Shown here piece by piece: positions 16,974 to 34,269 of a stretch of DNA of 64,000 nucleotides. The stretch is from Luteimonas sp. MC1750 (GTDB taxonomy: Bacteria > Pseudomonadota > Gammaproteobacteria > Xanthomonadales > Xanthomonadaceae), in assembly GCF_016615955.1 (NCBI RefSeq), contig NZ_CP067113.1:930001-994000 (forward strand). Reading direction: 5' to 3'. The notes under the pieces were generated by a model. The model was given only the letters and a program-made list of their open reading frames with translations, ran no database searches and was not told the DNA's origin. Each line of letters opens with the position of its first letter. Position 1 is the stretch's first letter. Both the position numbers and the translations under genes were made by a program.

Positions 16974-17507
16974 ATGAGCCTGGAGATCGTGCCGGTCTGG
17001 AAGCAGGTGACGCCCGAGCTGTCGTCGGAGCTGATCTCGCTGTGGGCGCGCAACCGGGCGCTTCCCGATCCGACCAAGGCCGCCGAGCGCGCGTCGCAGG
17101 CGGTGGCGATCGGCCGCGACGCCGACAGCGGTGCGATCTGGGGCGTGGGCACGGCGGTACTGGGCATCGTGCCGTCCTTCGGCCAGCCGACCTACCTGTA
17201 CCGGCAGTTCTTCGACGTCGGCGTGCGTGGCCTCAAGCAGACCATGCCGTTCCTCAATTGCATCCGCGACACGCTCGAGGCATACAACGCTTCGCTGCCG
17301 AAACCCGAAGCGGTGGGCGTGATGATCGAGCTGCAGAACGACGAGATGGCCCAGCGCTACCGCGACATGTTCGAGGAGGAGGCGCGGGCGCACTTCATCG
17401 GCTGGTCGCCGCGCGGCAGGCAGCTGCGGATGATGTACTTCAAGGGGGCGAAGATCATGCTGGCGCCCGAGGTGGTGCCGCGCCAGCGGCCGGACGTCGT
17501 TTCCTGA
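16974..17507 (+). CDS. Conserved hypothetical protein, 177 aa
   Basis: Starts MSLEIVPVWKQVTPELSSELISLWARN. Soluble, no signal peptide. The central part WGVGTAVLGIVPSFGQPTYLYRQFFDVGV and the end QLRMMYFKGAKIML look like a well-packed alpha/beta protein, with faint resemblance to an acetyltransferase fold that I cannot substantiate. It is 118 nt downstream of oprC on the same strand and could be read through from it. The ribosome site GGGG/GGAAGG lies unusually close to the ATG. Function unknown. Confidence 0.72.
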   Translation: MSLEIVPVWKQVTPELSSELISLWARNRALPDPTKAAERASQAVAIGRDADSGAIWGVGTAVLGIVPSFGQPTYLYRQFFDVGVRGLKQTMPFLNCIRDTLEAYNASLPKPEAVGVMIELQNDEMAQRYRDMFEEEARAHFIGWSPRGRQLRMMYFKGAKIMLAPEVVPRQRPDVVS

Positions 17508-17555
17508 GCCAGGCGGCGCGTGGCGCGCGGCCGGGTTCCGCGCCCGGGCGCGGGA

Positions 17556-18515
17556 TCACGCGCGGCGCAGCAGCCGCAGCGCGAACCAGTCGTCCGGGTC
17601 GTTCCAGCCGTCCACCACGCGCAGCCCGGCATCGGCGGCCAGCGCGGCGATGCGCGCATCGGTGTACTTCTGGCTCTGCTCCACCTGCATCTCCTCGCCG
17701 CGCGCGAACGCGAACGCTTGGCCTTCGACCGTCACCACCTGCGCGCGCAGGCTTTCCAGCGTGGTCACGATGCGTCCCTCGTCGCGCAGGTAGCGCGCGC
17801 GGTGGGCGAAGCCGGCGGGGTCGAAGTCGCAGCCCAGGTCGCGGTTGAGGCGGTGCAGCAGGTTGAGGGTGAACGCGGCGGTCACGCCGGCGTCGTCGTT
17901 GTAAGCGGCCTCGATGATCGCCGGGTCCTTTTCGAGGTCCAGCCCGAGCAGCGCGGCGCCGTCGCCGCCCATGGTGTCGCGCATCGCGGCGAGCAGGCGC
18001 ACCGACTCGTCGCGGGTGAAGTTGCCCAGGGTGGAGCCGGGGAAGAACACCAGCGCCGAGGCCGCGGCGCGCGCAGGCACGGGCAGCGGCACCGGCCGGG
18101 TGAAATCGGCCAGCACCGGCAGCACCTCGACGTCGTCGAACTCGCGGTCCAGGCGGCGTGCGCTGGCGGTCAGCGCCGAGCGCGAGATCTCGATCGGCGT
18201 GTACGCGACCGGATCGACCAGCGCGTCCAGCAGCAGGCGCGTCTTGCGCCCGCTGCCGCTGCCGTACTCCACCACGTGCGCGCGCGGGCCGACCGCACGC
18301 GCGATGTCCGCGCCGTGGTCGGCGAGCATCGCCAGTTCGATCCGCGTGGGGTAGTACTCGGGCTGGCAGGTGATGGCCTCGAACAGCTCGGAGCCGCGCT
18401 GGTCGTAGAAATACTTCGACGGCAGCCGCCGGGGCGACGACGCCAGGCCGCGGAGCACGTCGCCGGCGATGTCGTCGTCGCTGGGATGCAGGTCGGTGAT
18501 GCGGGGTGTGTTCAC
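17556..18515 (-). CDS. egtD: L-histidine N-alpha-methyltransferase (ergothioneine)
   Basis: 319 residues. The start is a GTG at 18515 whose bases overlap the egtB stop (GTGA), a clear coupled pair. The SAM-binding motif VVEYGSGSGRKT, the segment FYDQRGSELFEAI near the N-terminus, FFPGSTLGNF, and the C-terminal MQVEQSQKYT are diagnostic for EgtD. It trimethylates histidine to hercynine, the first step of ergothioneine synthesis. The egtB gene upstream supplies the next step. No egtA, egtC or egtE is present in the window. Confidence 0.95.
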   Translation of the reverse strand: MNTPRITDLHPSDDDIAGDVLRGLASSPRRLPSKYFYDQRGSELFEAITCQPEYYPTRIELAMLADHGADIARAVGPRAHVVEYGSGSGRKTRLLLDALVDPVAYTPIEISRSALTASARRLDREFDDVEVLPVLADFTRPVPLPVPARAAASALVFFPGSTLGNFTRDESVRLLAAMRDTMGGDGAALLGLDLEKDPAIIEAAYNDDAGVTAAFTLNLLHRLNRDLGCDFDPAGFAHRARYLRDEGRIVTTLESLRAQVVTVEGQAFAFARGEEMQVEQSQKYTDARIAALAADAGLRVVDGWNDPDDWFALRLLRRA

Positions 18516-19732
18516 GCGGGATCCCTGGCCAGGCGCAGGCCCGAGAACTGCCAGCGCGCATGGGGTGCGAAGAAGTTGCGGTAGGTCCCGCGGGCGTGGC
18601 CCGGCGGCGTCGCACGGCTGCCGCCGCGCAGGACCAGCTGGCCGCTCATGAACTTGCCGTTGTATTCCCCGAGCGTGCCGGCCAGGGGGCGGAAGCCGGG
18701 ATAGGCGCCGTAGGCGCTCGAGGTCCATTCCCAGCACTGGCCGACGCCCTGGAGCGCGGCGGCGCTGGCCTCCCATTCGGCCTCGGTGGGCAGGCGCGCG
18801 CCGGCCCAGCGGGCAAACGCATCGGCCTCGTAGTGGCTGAGATGGCGCACGGCCGCCCCGGGATCGCGCGCCTGCCAGCCGGCGAGGGTGAACTCGCGCA
18901 CGCCGTCGGCGTGCCAGTACAGCGGGCGCTGCCAGCCTCCACGCTGAAGCTGGTCCCAGCCATCGCTCAGCCACAGGCTCGGCGTGCGGTAGCCGCCGTC
19001 GGCGACGAAGGCGGCGTAGCTGGCGTTGTCGACGGGCCGACGGGCGATCGCGTGGGCGGCGATCAGCACGCGGTGGCGCGGGGTTTCGTTGTCGTAGGCG
19101 AAGTCGGCGCTAGCCGATGGCCAGGCGGGCGCGCCCACGGTGATGATCGCTTCGTCGCGGGGGAGCCATTCGGCGCCAGTGCGATGTGCAGCGTCGCCGG
19201 CCTGCCAGGCGTCGCCGGGAGGCCAGGCGTCCAGCGCCGTACCGGGGTCCGGGCCCGCCGGCGCATACGCCGGCTGCAGCGGACTGGTCCAGAACGCGTG
19301 CTTGATGTCGGTCAGCAGCAGCTCCTGGTGCTGCTCCTCGTGATGGGTGCCGAGGACCAGCACGTCGCGCGCTTCCGGCCCCAGTTCGTCGCGCGCAAGA
19401 CGGGCGAGGACGCGGTCATCCGTCCGGCGGCGCCAGGCCAGCACCTCGGACAGCGTCGGCCGCGAGACCAGGCCGCGTTCGGCGCGCGCGTGCCGCGGGC
19501 CGGCGCCCACGTAGTAGCTGTTGAACAGGAAGTCCCAGCCGGCGGGCATGTCCTCCGGCGCATCGCCGAGGACGAAGCGGGAGAAGAACCAGGTGGTGTG
19601 GGCCAGGTGCCACTTCGCCGGGCTGGCGTCGGGCATCGACTGCAGCTGGGCGTCCTCGGGCGAGAGCGGGGCGGCAAGGGCGACGGTGCGCGAGCGTACC
19701 GAGGCGTAGCGGTCGGCGAGGGCGGCGGACAT
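18512..19732 (-). CDS. egtB: Ergothioneine sulfoxide synthase
   Basis: 406 residues from the ATG at 19732. The N-terminal DinB-like domain holds the iron ligands: KWHLAHTTWFF and the H-x3-H-x-E motif THHEEQHQELLL. The C-terminal formylglycine-generating-enzyme fold has WEWTSSAYGAYPGF and LRGGSRATPPGHARGTYRNFF. The enzyme joins hercynine to a thiol donor using O2. Mycobacterial EgtB uses gamma-glutamylcysteine, while other types use cysteine, and the sequence alone does not settle this. First gene of the egtBD operon, divergent from alkB with about 110 nt between. Confidence 0.94.
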   Translation of the reverse strand: MSAALADRYASVRSRTVALAAPLSPEDAQLQSMPDASPAKWHLAHTTWFFSRFVLGDAPEDMPAGWDFLFNSYYVGAGPRHARAERGLVSRPTLSEVLAWRRRTDDRVLARLARDELGPEARDVLVLGTHHEEQHQELLLTDIKHAFWTSPLQPAYAPAGPDPGTALDAWPPGDAWQAGDAAHRTGAEWLPRDEAIITVGAPAWPSASADFAYDNETPRHRVLIAAHAIARRPVDNASYAAFVADGGYRTPSLWLSDGWDQLQRGGWQRPLYWHADGVREFTLAGWQARDPGAAVRHLSHYEADAFARWAGARLPTEAEWEASAAALQGVGQCWEWTSSAYGAYPGFRPLAGTLGEYNGKFMSGQLVLRGGSRATPPGHARGTYRNFFAPHARWQFSGLRLARDPA

Positions 19733-19844
19733 CGTGGAAGCGTAGCCGGCGTGTGCTGCGGATCCGTGAAGGCGTGTGCCTGCAACGGGTGCTTCATGCG
19801 TCCGGTGCGAGGCTTGCCACCATGGCCCATTCGCGCACCAGCCG

Positions 19845-20453
19845 ATGAAGCCGCCGCGTGCACCTGCGCCGGCCGACCTGTTCGGCGCCGCTTGCGTCCA
19901 GATTGTCGATGACGCCGAAGGCGGCATCCGCTGCTGGCCGTCCTTCGCCGCACCGGACGAGGCGGACGCCTGGTTCGAAGCCCTGGTGTCCGGCGTGCCC
20001 TGGACCACGCACCGGCGGCAGATGTACGACCGCATGGTCGACGTGCCGCGCCTGCTCGCGTCATGGCGCATCGACGCGCTGCCGCCGGAGCTGCCGCTGG
20101 CGGACATGCTGGAACGGGTGCGCACGCACGTGCCGGCGCCCTACAACGCCGTCGGCCTCAATCTCTATCGCGACGGCCGCGACAGCGTGGCCATGCACAA
20201 CGACAAGCTGCACACGATCGTGCCCGGATATCCGATCACCCTGGTGTCCCTGGGTGATCCGCGGCGCATGCTGGTCCGTGCCAGGGGCGGGGCGCGCGAG
20301 CGCCACGCCATCGACCTGGTGCACGGTAGCCTGCTGTCGATGAGCCATGCCTCGCAGCTGACCCACGAGCACGGCATCCCGAAGACGGCGCGGGCCGTGG
20401 GCCCGCGCATGAGCGTGGTGTTCCGCGTGCGTCCGCAGACGCAAGCGGGCTGA
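19845..20453 (+). CDS. alkB: Alpha-ketoglutarate-dependent dioxygenase, AlkB family
   Basis: 202 residues from the ATG at 19845. Upstream in-frame starts would add a Cys/His-rich tail of poor codon character. The iron motif H-x-D is in AMHNDKLHTI, the distal histidine in SQLTHEHGIPKT and the 2-oxoglutarate arginines in GPRMSVVFR. The size and YNAVGLNLYRDGRDSVAMH resemble the AlkB2/3-like group, which repairs 1-methyladenine and 3-methylcytosine in DNA by oxidative demethylation. Divergent from egtB and convergent with gcvP. No Ada-type regulator is nearby. Confidence 0.92.
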   Translation: MKPPRAPAPADLFGAACVQIVDDAEGGIRCWPSFAAPDEADAWFEALVSGVPWTTHRRQMYDRMVDVPRLLASWRIDALPPELPLADMLERVRTHVPAPYNAVGLNLYRDGRDSVAMHNDKLHTIVPGYPITLVSLGDPRRMLVRARGGARERHAIDLVHGSLLSMSHASQLTHEHGIPKTARAVGPRMSVVFRVRPQTQAG

Positions 20454-20489
20454 GCGGCACGCCGCCCGCGGGGGCGACGCGCCGGCGGC

Positions 20490-23378
<2,889 letters not shown>

Positions 23379-23402
23379 GGCTATGGACTCTGGCGGGCGC
23401 GA

Positions 23403-23434
23403 AGGGGCCGCGTGCACGCACGCGGGGCGCCCCT
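23403..23434 (-). promoter_or_regulatory. Stem-loop between riboswitch and gcvP (possible expression platform)
   Basis: AGGGGC and CGCGTGC pair with GCACGCG and GCCCCT to give a long GC stem with a 4-nt bulge and tiny loop. It overlaps the last two bases of the closing helix of the second aptamer, so the two structures compete at that junction. No T run follows, so it is not a classical terminator. Confidence 0.45.
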
Positions 23435-23612
23435 CTGTCCTTTTGCCTGAGAGTTCGGGACGGGGTGCGAGCCCCATCCATGCACCTTCGGCGCCGGGTT
23501 TGACCGGTCTCTCCAGAGTTGTCCCCGCCGGCGGTACGTGGGCCTGAGCGATTACGGGCGTTGCGCCTTCGGCAGCCGGTCCGTGGACGTGGACGGCTTC
23601 TCCCGCTGGAGG
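23433..23612 (-). promoter_or_regulatory. Tandem glycine riboswitch
   Basis: Reading leftward, aptamer 1 (about 23612-23523) contains GCGGGAGA, the core GCCGAAGGCGCAA and CGCTCAGGCCC. Aptamer 2 (23518-23433) contains CTCTGGAGAG, GCCGAAGGTGCA, AACTCTCAGGCAAAAGGAC and the closing CAGAG that pairs with the opening CTCTG. These are the conserved glycine-binding core elements, in the usual two-aptamer order with a linker of only a few nucleotides. Such riboswitches usually turn on gcv genes when glycine is abundant. Confidence 0.95.
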
Positions 23613-23625
23613 GTCTTGCCCGGGG

Positions 23626-23631
23626 ATTATA
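23626..23631 (-). promoter_or_regulatory. -10 element of the gcvP/riboswitch promoter
   Basis: Reading leftward the bases are TATAAT, a perfect -10 hexamer, placed 14 nt before the first aptamer, so transcription should start near 23619 and include the whole riboswitch. The -35 region (about 23649-23654) falls inside the adjacent REP element and has no TTGACA match. Confidence 0.75.
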
Positions 23632-23643
23632 GCCCGCCGCCTG

Positions 23644-23716
23644 CTGTAGGAGCGGCTACAGCCGCGATCGCCCTTGCTGTGACGTCCCGCCATCGCGGCT
23701 GTAGCCGCTCCTACAG
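23644..23716. repeat. REPIN: inverted pair of GTAG-type REP sequences
   Basis: Two perfect 25-bp arms (23644-23668 and 23692-23716) face each other across a 23-bp spacer. Each arm has the GTAG head followed by a palindrome GCGGCT-AC-AGCCGC, which is the form of REP elements mobilised by RAYT (TnpA-REP) transposases in Stenotrophomonas, Xanthomonas and Pseudomonas. No RAYT gene lies in the window. It sits between the gcvP promoter and the Bcr/CflA gene. Confidence 0.92.
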
Positions 23717-23786
23717 GGGTAGGCGGGTAGCCGGTATCCTTGTCGGCTCCGCCTTGTCCGCGCCGGCCCCGTGCCGGCGCCTGCCC

Positions 23787-25037
23787 ATGCCTCCGCACCT
23801 CCCCAAGTCCATGGGCCGGCTGGCCCTGCTGCTGGCCGGCCTGTCGATGTTCGGCCCGTTCTCGATCGACGCCATCTTCCCGGCGTTCCCGGCCATGGGC
23901 GCCTCGCTGGGCGCCGACAAGCTGGCCATGCAGCAGACGATCAGCGCCTATCTGGTCGCCTACGCCGCCATGAGCCTGCTGCACGGGCCGCTCTCGGACG
24001 CCCTGGGCCGGCGTCGGGTCATCCTGGCCGGCCTGGTCGTGTTCATCGGCGCCTCGGTGGGCTGCGCGCTGGCCGACGACCTGCCGACCATGCTCGCCTT
24101 CCGCGCGCTGCAGGGCCTGTCGGCCGGCGTGGGCCTGATCGTGGGCCGCGCGGTGATCCGCGACGTGCTGCACGGCGACGACGCCCAGCGCCTGATGAGC
24201 CAGGTGTCGATGATCTTCGGCATCGCGCCCGCGATCGCGCCGGTGATCGGCGGCTGGATCCTGGGCGTGGGCGAGTGGCACGACATCTTCTGGTTCCTGG
24301 TCGGCTTCGCGGTGCTGCTGCTCGCGGCCACCTGGGCCTGGCTGCCCGAGACCCATCCGGCGGAGAACCGCAGCGCGCTTGCGCCGCGCAGCATGCTGCG
24401 CGACTACGCGCTGATCCTCGGCAACCGCCGCTTCCAGCGCCTGGCCGCGGCCGGCGCGCTGAACTTCGCCGCGCTGTTCCTCTACATCGCCTCGGCGCCG
24501 GCGTTCGTGCTCGACCTGCTGAAGCTCGACGAGCGCAGCTTCGCCTGGTTCTTCGCGCCGATGATCGGCGGGATGATGCTGGGCGCCTTCACCTCCGGGC
24601 GGGTTGCCGGGCGCATGGCGCACGCGGTGCAGGTCAACATCGGCTTCGCCTGCTGCGGGCTGGCGGCGGCCTGCAACGTCGCCTACGGCCTGCTGGTCGA
24701 CGTCCCGACGGTGCCGTGGGCCGTGTTGCCGGTGGCCCTGAACGCGTTCGGCGTCGCGATGGTCTTCCCGGTGCTGACGCTGGCGATCCTCGACATGTAT
24801 CCGCGCCAGCGCGGCTCGGCCTCGTCGCTGCAGGCCTTCACCAGCCTGGCGCTCAACGCCGTGGTGGCCGGCCTGCTGTCGCCTCTGGTGAGTGGCTCGA
24901 CCGCGAGCCTGGCCATCGCCGCGGGCCTGTTCACCCTGGGCGGCTGGCTGGTCTGGCGGCTGGAGCGCTACCGCATCCGCCGCCTGCCGGCGGGGCAATG
25001 CGAACCCGGCATGCCGGATCCGGCGGAACACGTCTGA
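23787..25037 (+). CDS. Bcr/CflA-family multidrug efflux MFS transporter
   Basis: 416 residues, about 12 membrane helices. The start at 23787 gives [37 protein letters not shown]. This and [16 protein letters not shown] (the MFS loop 2-3 motif) and [21 protein letters not shown] are hallmarks of the drug:H+ antiporter-1 branch that includes Bcr and CflA (bicyclomycin, chloramphenicol, some sulfonamides). The substrate here is unknown. The gene follows the REPIN by 70 nt and converges with the kinase operon. Confidence 0.92.
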   Translation: MPPHLPKSMGRLALLLAGLSMFGPFSIDAIFPAFPAMGASLGADKLAMQQTISAYLVAYAAMSLLHGPLSDALGRRRVILAGLVVFIGASVGCALADDLPTMLAFRALQGLSAGVGLIVGRAVIRDVLHGDDAQRLMSQVSMIFGIAPAIAPVIGGWILGVGEWHDIFWFLVGFAVLLLAATWAWLPETHPAENRSALAPRSMLRDYALILGNRRFQRLAAAGALNFAALFLYIASAPAFVLDLLKLDERSFAWFFAPMIGGMMLGAFTSGRVAGRMAHAVQVNIGFACCGLAAACNVAYGLLVDVPTVPWAVLPVALNAFGVAMVFPVLTLAILDMYPRQRGSASSLQAFTSLALNAVVAGLLSPLVSGSTASLAIAAGLFTLGGWLVWRLERYRIRRLPAGQCEPGMPDPAEHV

Positions 25038-25052
25038 GGCCGTTGCCCCGCG

Positions 25053-25709
25053 TCAGCCGGGGACGGCCGGCAGCTCGAGCACGAATTCGAGCGCGTCCGC
25101 ACCGCTGGCATGGGCCAGCAGCCGGCCACCGTGGGCGCGGGCGATAGCCGAGGCCACCACCAGGCCCAGTCCCAGCGCGCCGTCCGGCGGATCGGGATGC
25201 GGGGATTCCAGCAGCGAGGCGGCCAGCGCGTCGGACGCGTCGGGGCAGCGGGCGGTGCAGGCCATGCGCAGGCCCGTGGCCGAACGCTCGATCCGCGCCT
25301 CGACCGGCGTGGTGCAGCCCCGCGCCGCCTGCAGGCCGAGGAGGGCATCGAACAGCTGGCCCAGGCGCCGGCCGTCGCCCTCGACCTCGAGCTGCCCCGC
25401 GTCGGGGGCGAAGTCCACCCGCGGCGGCCGCGCCGGCAGGCGCGCGATCGCATCGGCCACCAGCATGCCGACGTCAACGACCTCGTGGCTGGCGACCAGG
25501 CCGCCGCGGTCCGCCTGCACCAGGTCGCTGAACTCGTCGATCATCGCGCCCAGGCGCTGCGCCTGGCGGTCGAGCACGGCCAGCAGCTCGTCGCGCTGGC
25601 CGGCATCCACGCCCGGCGCGCGCAGCAGGTAGACGGCGGTCTGGATCGGCGACAGCGGCCCACGCAGGTCGTGTGCCAGCCGGTCGAGCCAGGTCCTGTC
25701 GAGCGGCAC
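25053..25709 (-). CDS. Histidine-kinase-like DHp protein with degenerate ATPase domain
   Basis: 218 residues from a GTG at 25709, which has the strong ribosome site GGGGAGG 7 nt upstream and is separated from the preceding stop by one base. The H-box is intact (LDRLAHDLRGPLSPIQ, H13) and lies at the very N-terminus, so there is no sensor domain. The ATPase part lacks the N-box asparagine (LFDALLGLQ instead of the usual NLL-NA form) and any G1 DxGxG, keeping only GALGLGLVVASAIARAHGG. ATP hydrolysis is therefore doubtful. A phosphotransfer or phosphatase role like ChpT or Spo0B is a reasonable inference. Last gene of the hybrid-kinase operon. Confidence 0.82.
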   Translation of the reverse strand: MPLDRTWLDRLAHDLRGPLSPIQTAVYLLRAPGVDAGQRDELLAVLDRQAQRLGAMIDEFSDLVQADRGGLVASHEVVDVGMLVADAIARLPARPPRVDFAPDAGQLEVEGDGRRLGQLFDALLGLQAARGCTTPVEARIERSATGLRMACTARCPDASDALAASLLESPHPDPPDGALGLGLVVASAIARAHGGRLLAHASGADALEFVLELPAVPG

Positions 25710-25710
25710 C

Positions 25711-32135
<6,425 letters not shown>

Positions 32136-32216
32136 CCTGTCTGCCCCCTGTGCGTGGATCGTCGATCCGACAGGGAACGATACGGGCGAGGCGTGAGCGC
32201 GCTGTTCACTCCGCCG

Positions 32217-34190
32217 TCACGGCGCCGCGGCGGGCGCCGGCCGCGCGGCCGCCTGCCAGCCACAGGTCTTGCCCTCGTTCTGCTCCACCAGCCACTCCTG
32301 CAGCGGCGCGAAGTATTCCAGCACCGCGGAGGCGTCCATCGCCTCGCCGCCGGTGAGCTCCTTCATCGTCTGCTGCCAGGGCTGGCTGTTGCCCTTGGAC
32401 AGCATCGCCTGGAACTTTTCGCCCGCCGCCTTGTTGCCGGCGAAGCTGCATTCGTTCAGCGGACCGGCGTGGCCGGCGGAATCGCACAGCGCCTTGTAGA
32501 ACTGGAACTGCAGCACGTGCGAGAGGAAGTAGCGCGTGTACGGCGTATTGCCCGGCACGTGGTACTTCGCGCCCGGATCGAAGAACTCCTCGCCGCGCGC
32601 GGTGACCGGCGCCACGCCCTGGTAGCGTGCCTTGAGGTCCCACCAGGCCTTGTTGTAGCTGTCCGGGGTGATCGAGCCGTCGAACACGCCCCAGCGCCAG
32701 CGGTCGATCATCAGGCCGAAGGGCAGGAAGGCCACCTTCGACAGCGCCATGCGCATCTGCGCGTTGATCAGCGCTTCCTGGCCGGGCGCGGCGCCTTCGA
32801 CCAGTCCGATCGACTGCAGGTACTGGGGGGTCATCGACAGCACGATGGTGTCGCCGATCGCCTCGTGGAAGCCGTCGTGCGCGCCGTTCTGGAACAGCGG
32901 CGGCTGCTTGCCGTAGGCCAGGTAGTAATACACGTGGCCCAGCTCGTGGTAGATCGTGGTGAAGTCTTCCTCGTTGGGCTTGATGCACATCTTGGTGCGC
33001 ACGTCGCTGGCGTCGGCGTTCATCTGCCAGGCGCTGGCGTGGCAGACCACGTCGCGGTCGCGCGGCTTGATGAACTGGGTCTTCGCCCAGTAGGATTCCG
33101 GCAGCGCCGGCATGCCGAGCGAGGTGTAGAAGCCCTCGGCCTGGCGCGTCATCGCCTTCGCGTGCTCGAGCTGCGCCCCGCGCGCGATCTCGACCCGGCC
33201 GTCGGTCGGCAGCAGCGCGTTCTCGCGGGTCATGCGTTCGTTGAGGCCGGCCTGGTACTGGCGCTCCAGCGCGCCGCTGACGTCGAGCTGGCCGGCATCG
33301 GGGTAGGGCGCGAGCAGCGACCAGAGGTTGCTCCAGTCCTGCTGCCACATGTTGCCCATCAGGTGCGCGGGCAGCATGCCGTTGACCGAACCCTTGCCGG
33401 GATACTCCGCCTCGAGGCGGGTGCGGGTATAGCAGTGCAGCTGCTCGTACAGCGGCTCGACCTGGTTCCACAGGCGGTCGGTCTCGGTGGAAAGCTCGGC
33501 CGGGGTCATGTCGTAGCCGGCGCGCCACAGCTCGCCGGCATCGGCGAAGCCGAGGTCGCGCGCGCCCTCGTTGACCAGGGCGGCGAAGCGCACGTAGTCC
33601 TCGCGCATCGGCTGGGCGATCGTGTGCCAGCCCTGCCAGGCTTCGAGCTGGGCGTCGTAGTCGCGGTCGTTGCGCAGCACGTCCTCGAGCTGGCCGAGCT
33701 GGCGGCAGCGGCGCGCCTCGCCTTCGCCGGTGCAGTATTCGCCGCGGCCGTAGGTGCCCTCCATCCTGCTGGCCAGCGTGGTCAGCTCGGACAGCTTGGC
33801 CGGGTCGCGCGGCGGCGGCATCGCGGTGCCGAGCTTGAGCAGGGCGATCGCGCGCTCGGTGGCCGGCGACATCTCCTTGCCCTCGAAGCGGCGCGACTGC
33901 TCGACCCACTGCTGCGTGCGGGCCAGGTAGCGCTCGTTACCCTTGGCGGCCACCAGTTCGCTGTCACCGTTGCTGTAGGTCGCGGCGATCCACTGCGAGG
34001 CTGTGTACTCCGGCATCAGCTGTGCCATCTCCTCGTTGACGCGGGCGACGAACTCGTCCGCGGTCTCCTTCTCCAGCTGGGCCTGCGAGGGACCGCCATC
34101 CGGACCGGGCGTGGTGGACGGGCCGCGGGAGCAGGCGGCGAGGACCAGGCCGACGGCGACGGCGAGGGCAAGGCGGGTGCGTGGCTTCAC
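32217..34190 (-). CDS. M2-family peptidyl-dipeptidase (ACE homologue), lipoprotein
   Basis: 657 residues. Signal peptide with lipobox LVLAAC (about 15-20), so lipid-anchored. The zinc motif is IYHELGHVYYYLAY and the third ligand lies in HDGFHEAIGDTI. The segments MWQQDWSNLW, TKMCIKPNEEDFTT and PYTRYFLSHVLQFQFYKALC are characteristic of angiotensin-converting-enzyme-type dicarboxypeptidases, which remove C-terminal dipeptides. Bacterial members are known from Xanthomonas. Length is normal for a one-domain ACE. It is on the same strand as the kinase operon, 81 nt upstream of it, but separate transcription is likely. Confidence 0.95.
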   Translation of the reverse strand: MKPRTRLALAVAVGLVLAACSRGPSTTPGPDGGPSQAQLEKETADEFVARVNEEMAQLMPEYTASQWIAATYSNGDSELVAAKGNERYLARTQQWVEQSRRFEGKEMSPATERAIALLKLGTAMPPPRDPAKLSELTTLASRMEGTYGRGEYCTGEGEARRCRQLGQLEDVLRNDRDYDAQLEAWQGWHTIAQPMREDYVRFAALVNEGARDLGFADAGELWRAGYDMTPAELSTETDRLWNQVEPLYEQLHCYTRTRLEAEYPGKGSVNGMLPAHLMGNMWQQDWSNLWSLLAPYPDAGQLDVSGALERQYQAGLNERMTRENALLPTDGRVEIARGAQLEHAKAMTRQAEGFYTSLGMPALPESYWAKTQFIKPRDRDVVCHASAWQMNADASDVRTKMCIKPNEEDFTTIYHELGHVYYYLAYGKQPPLFQNGAHDGFHEAIGDTIVLSMTPQYLQSIGLVEGAAPGQEALINAQMRMALSKVAFLPFGLMIDRWRWGVFDGSITPDSYNKAWWDLKARYQGVAPVTARGEEFFDPGAKYHVPGNTPYTRYFLSHVLQFQFYKALCDSAGHAGPLNECSFAGNKAAGEKFQAMLSKGNSQPWQQTMKELTGGEAMDASAVLEYFAPLQEWLVEQNEGKTCGWQAAARPAPAAAP

Positions 34191-34269
34191 TGTGGATCTC
34201 CGGTGGCGCCTTTGGCGCGAAACCCACGCAGGCTAGTAGGCGGGTGGCGACCCCGCAAGTGACGCGGGC

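Noticed and set aside
14165..17167. A 1000-codon open frame opposite oprC, and similar long frames opposite gcvP (20577-23450) and the gsp genes (58245-61496)
   Set aside because: All are antisense shadows of genes with diagnostic motifs. Their residue composition is typical of reverse-read GC-rich coding DNA.
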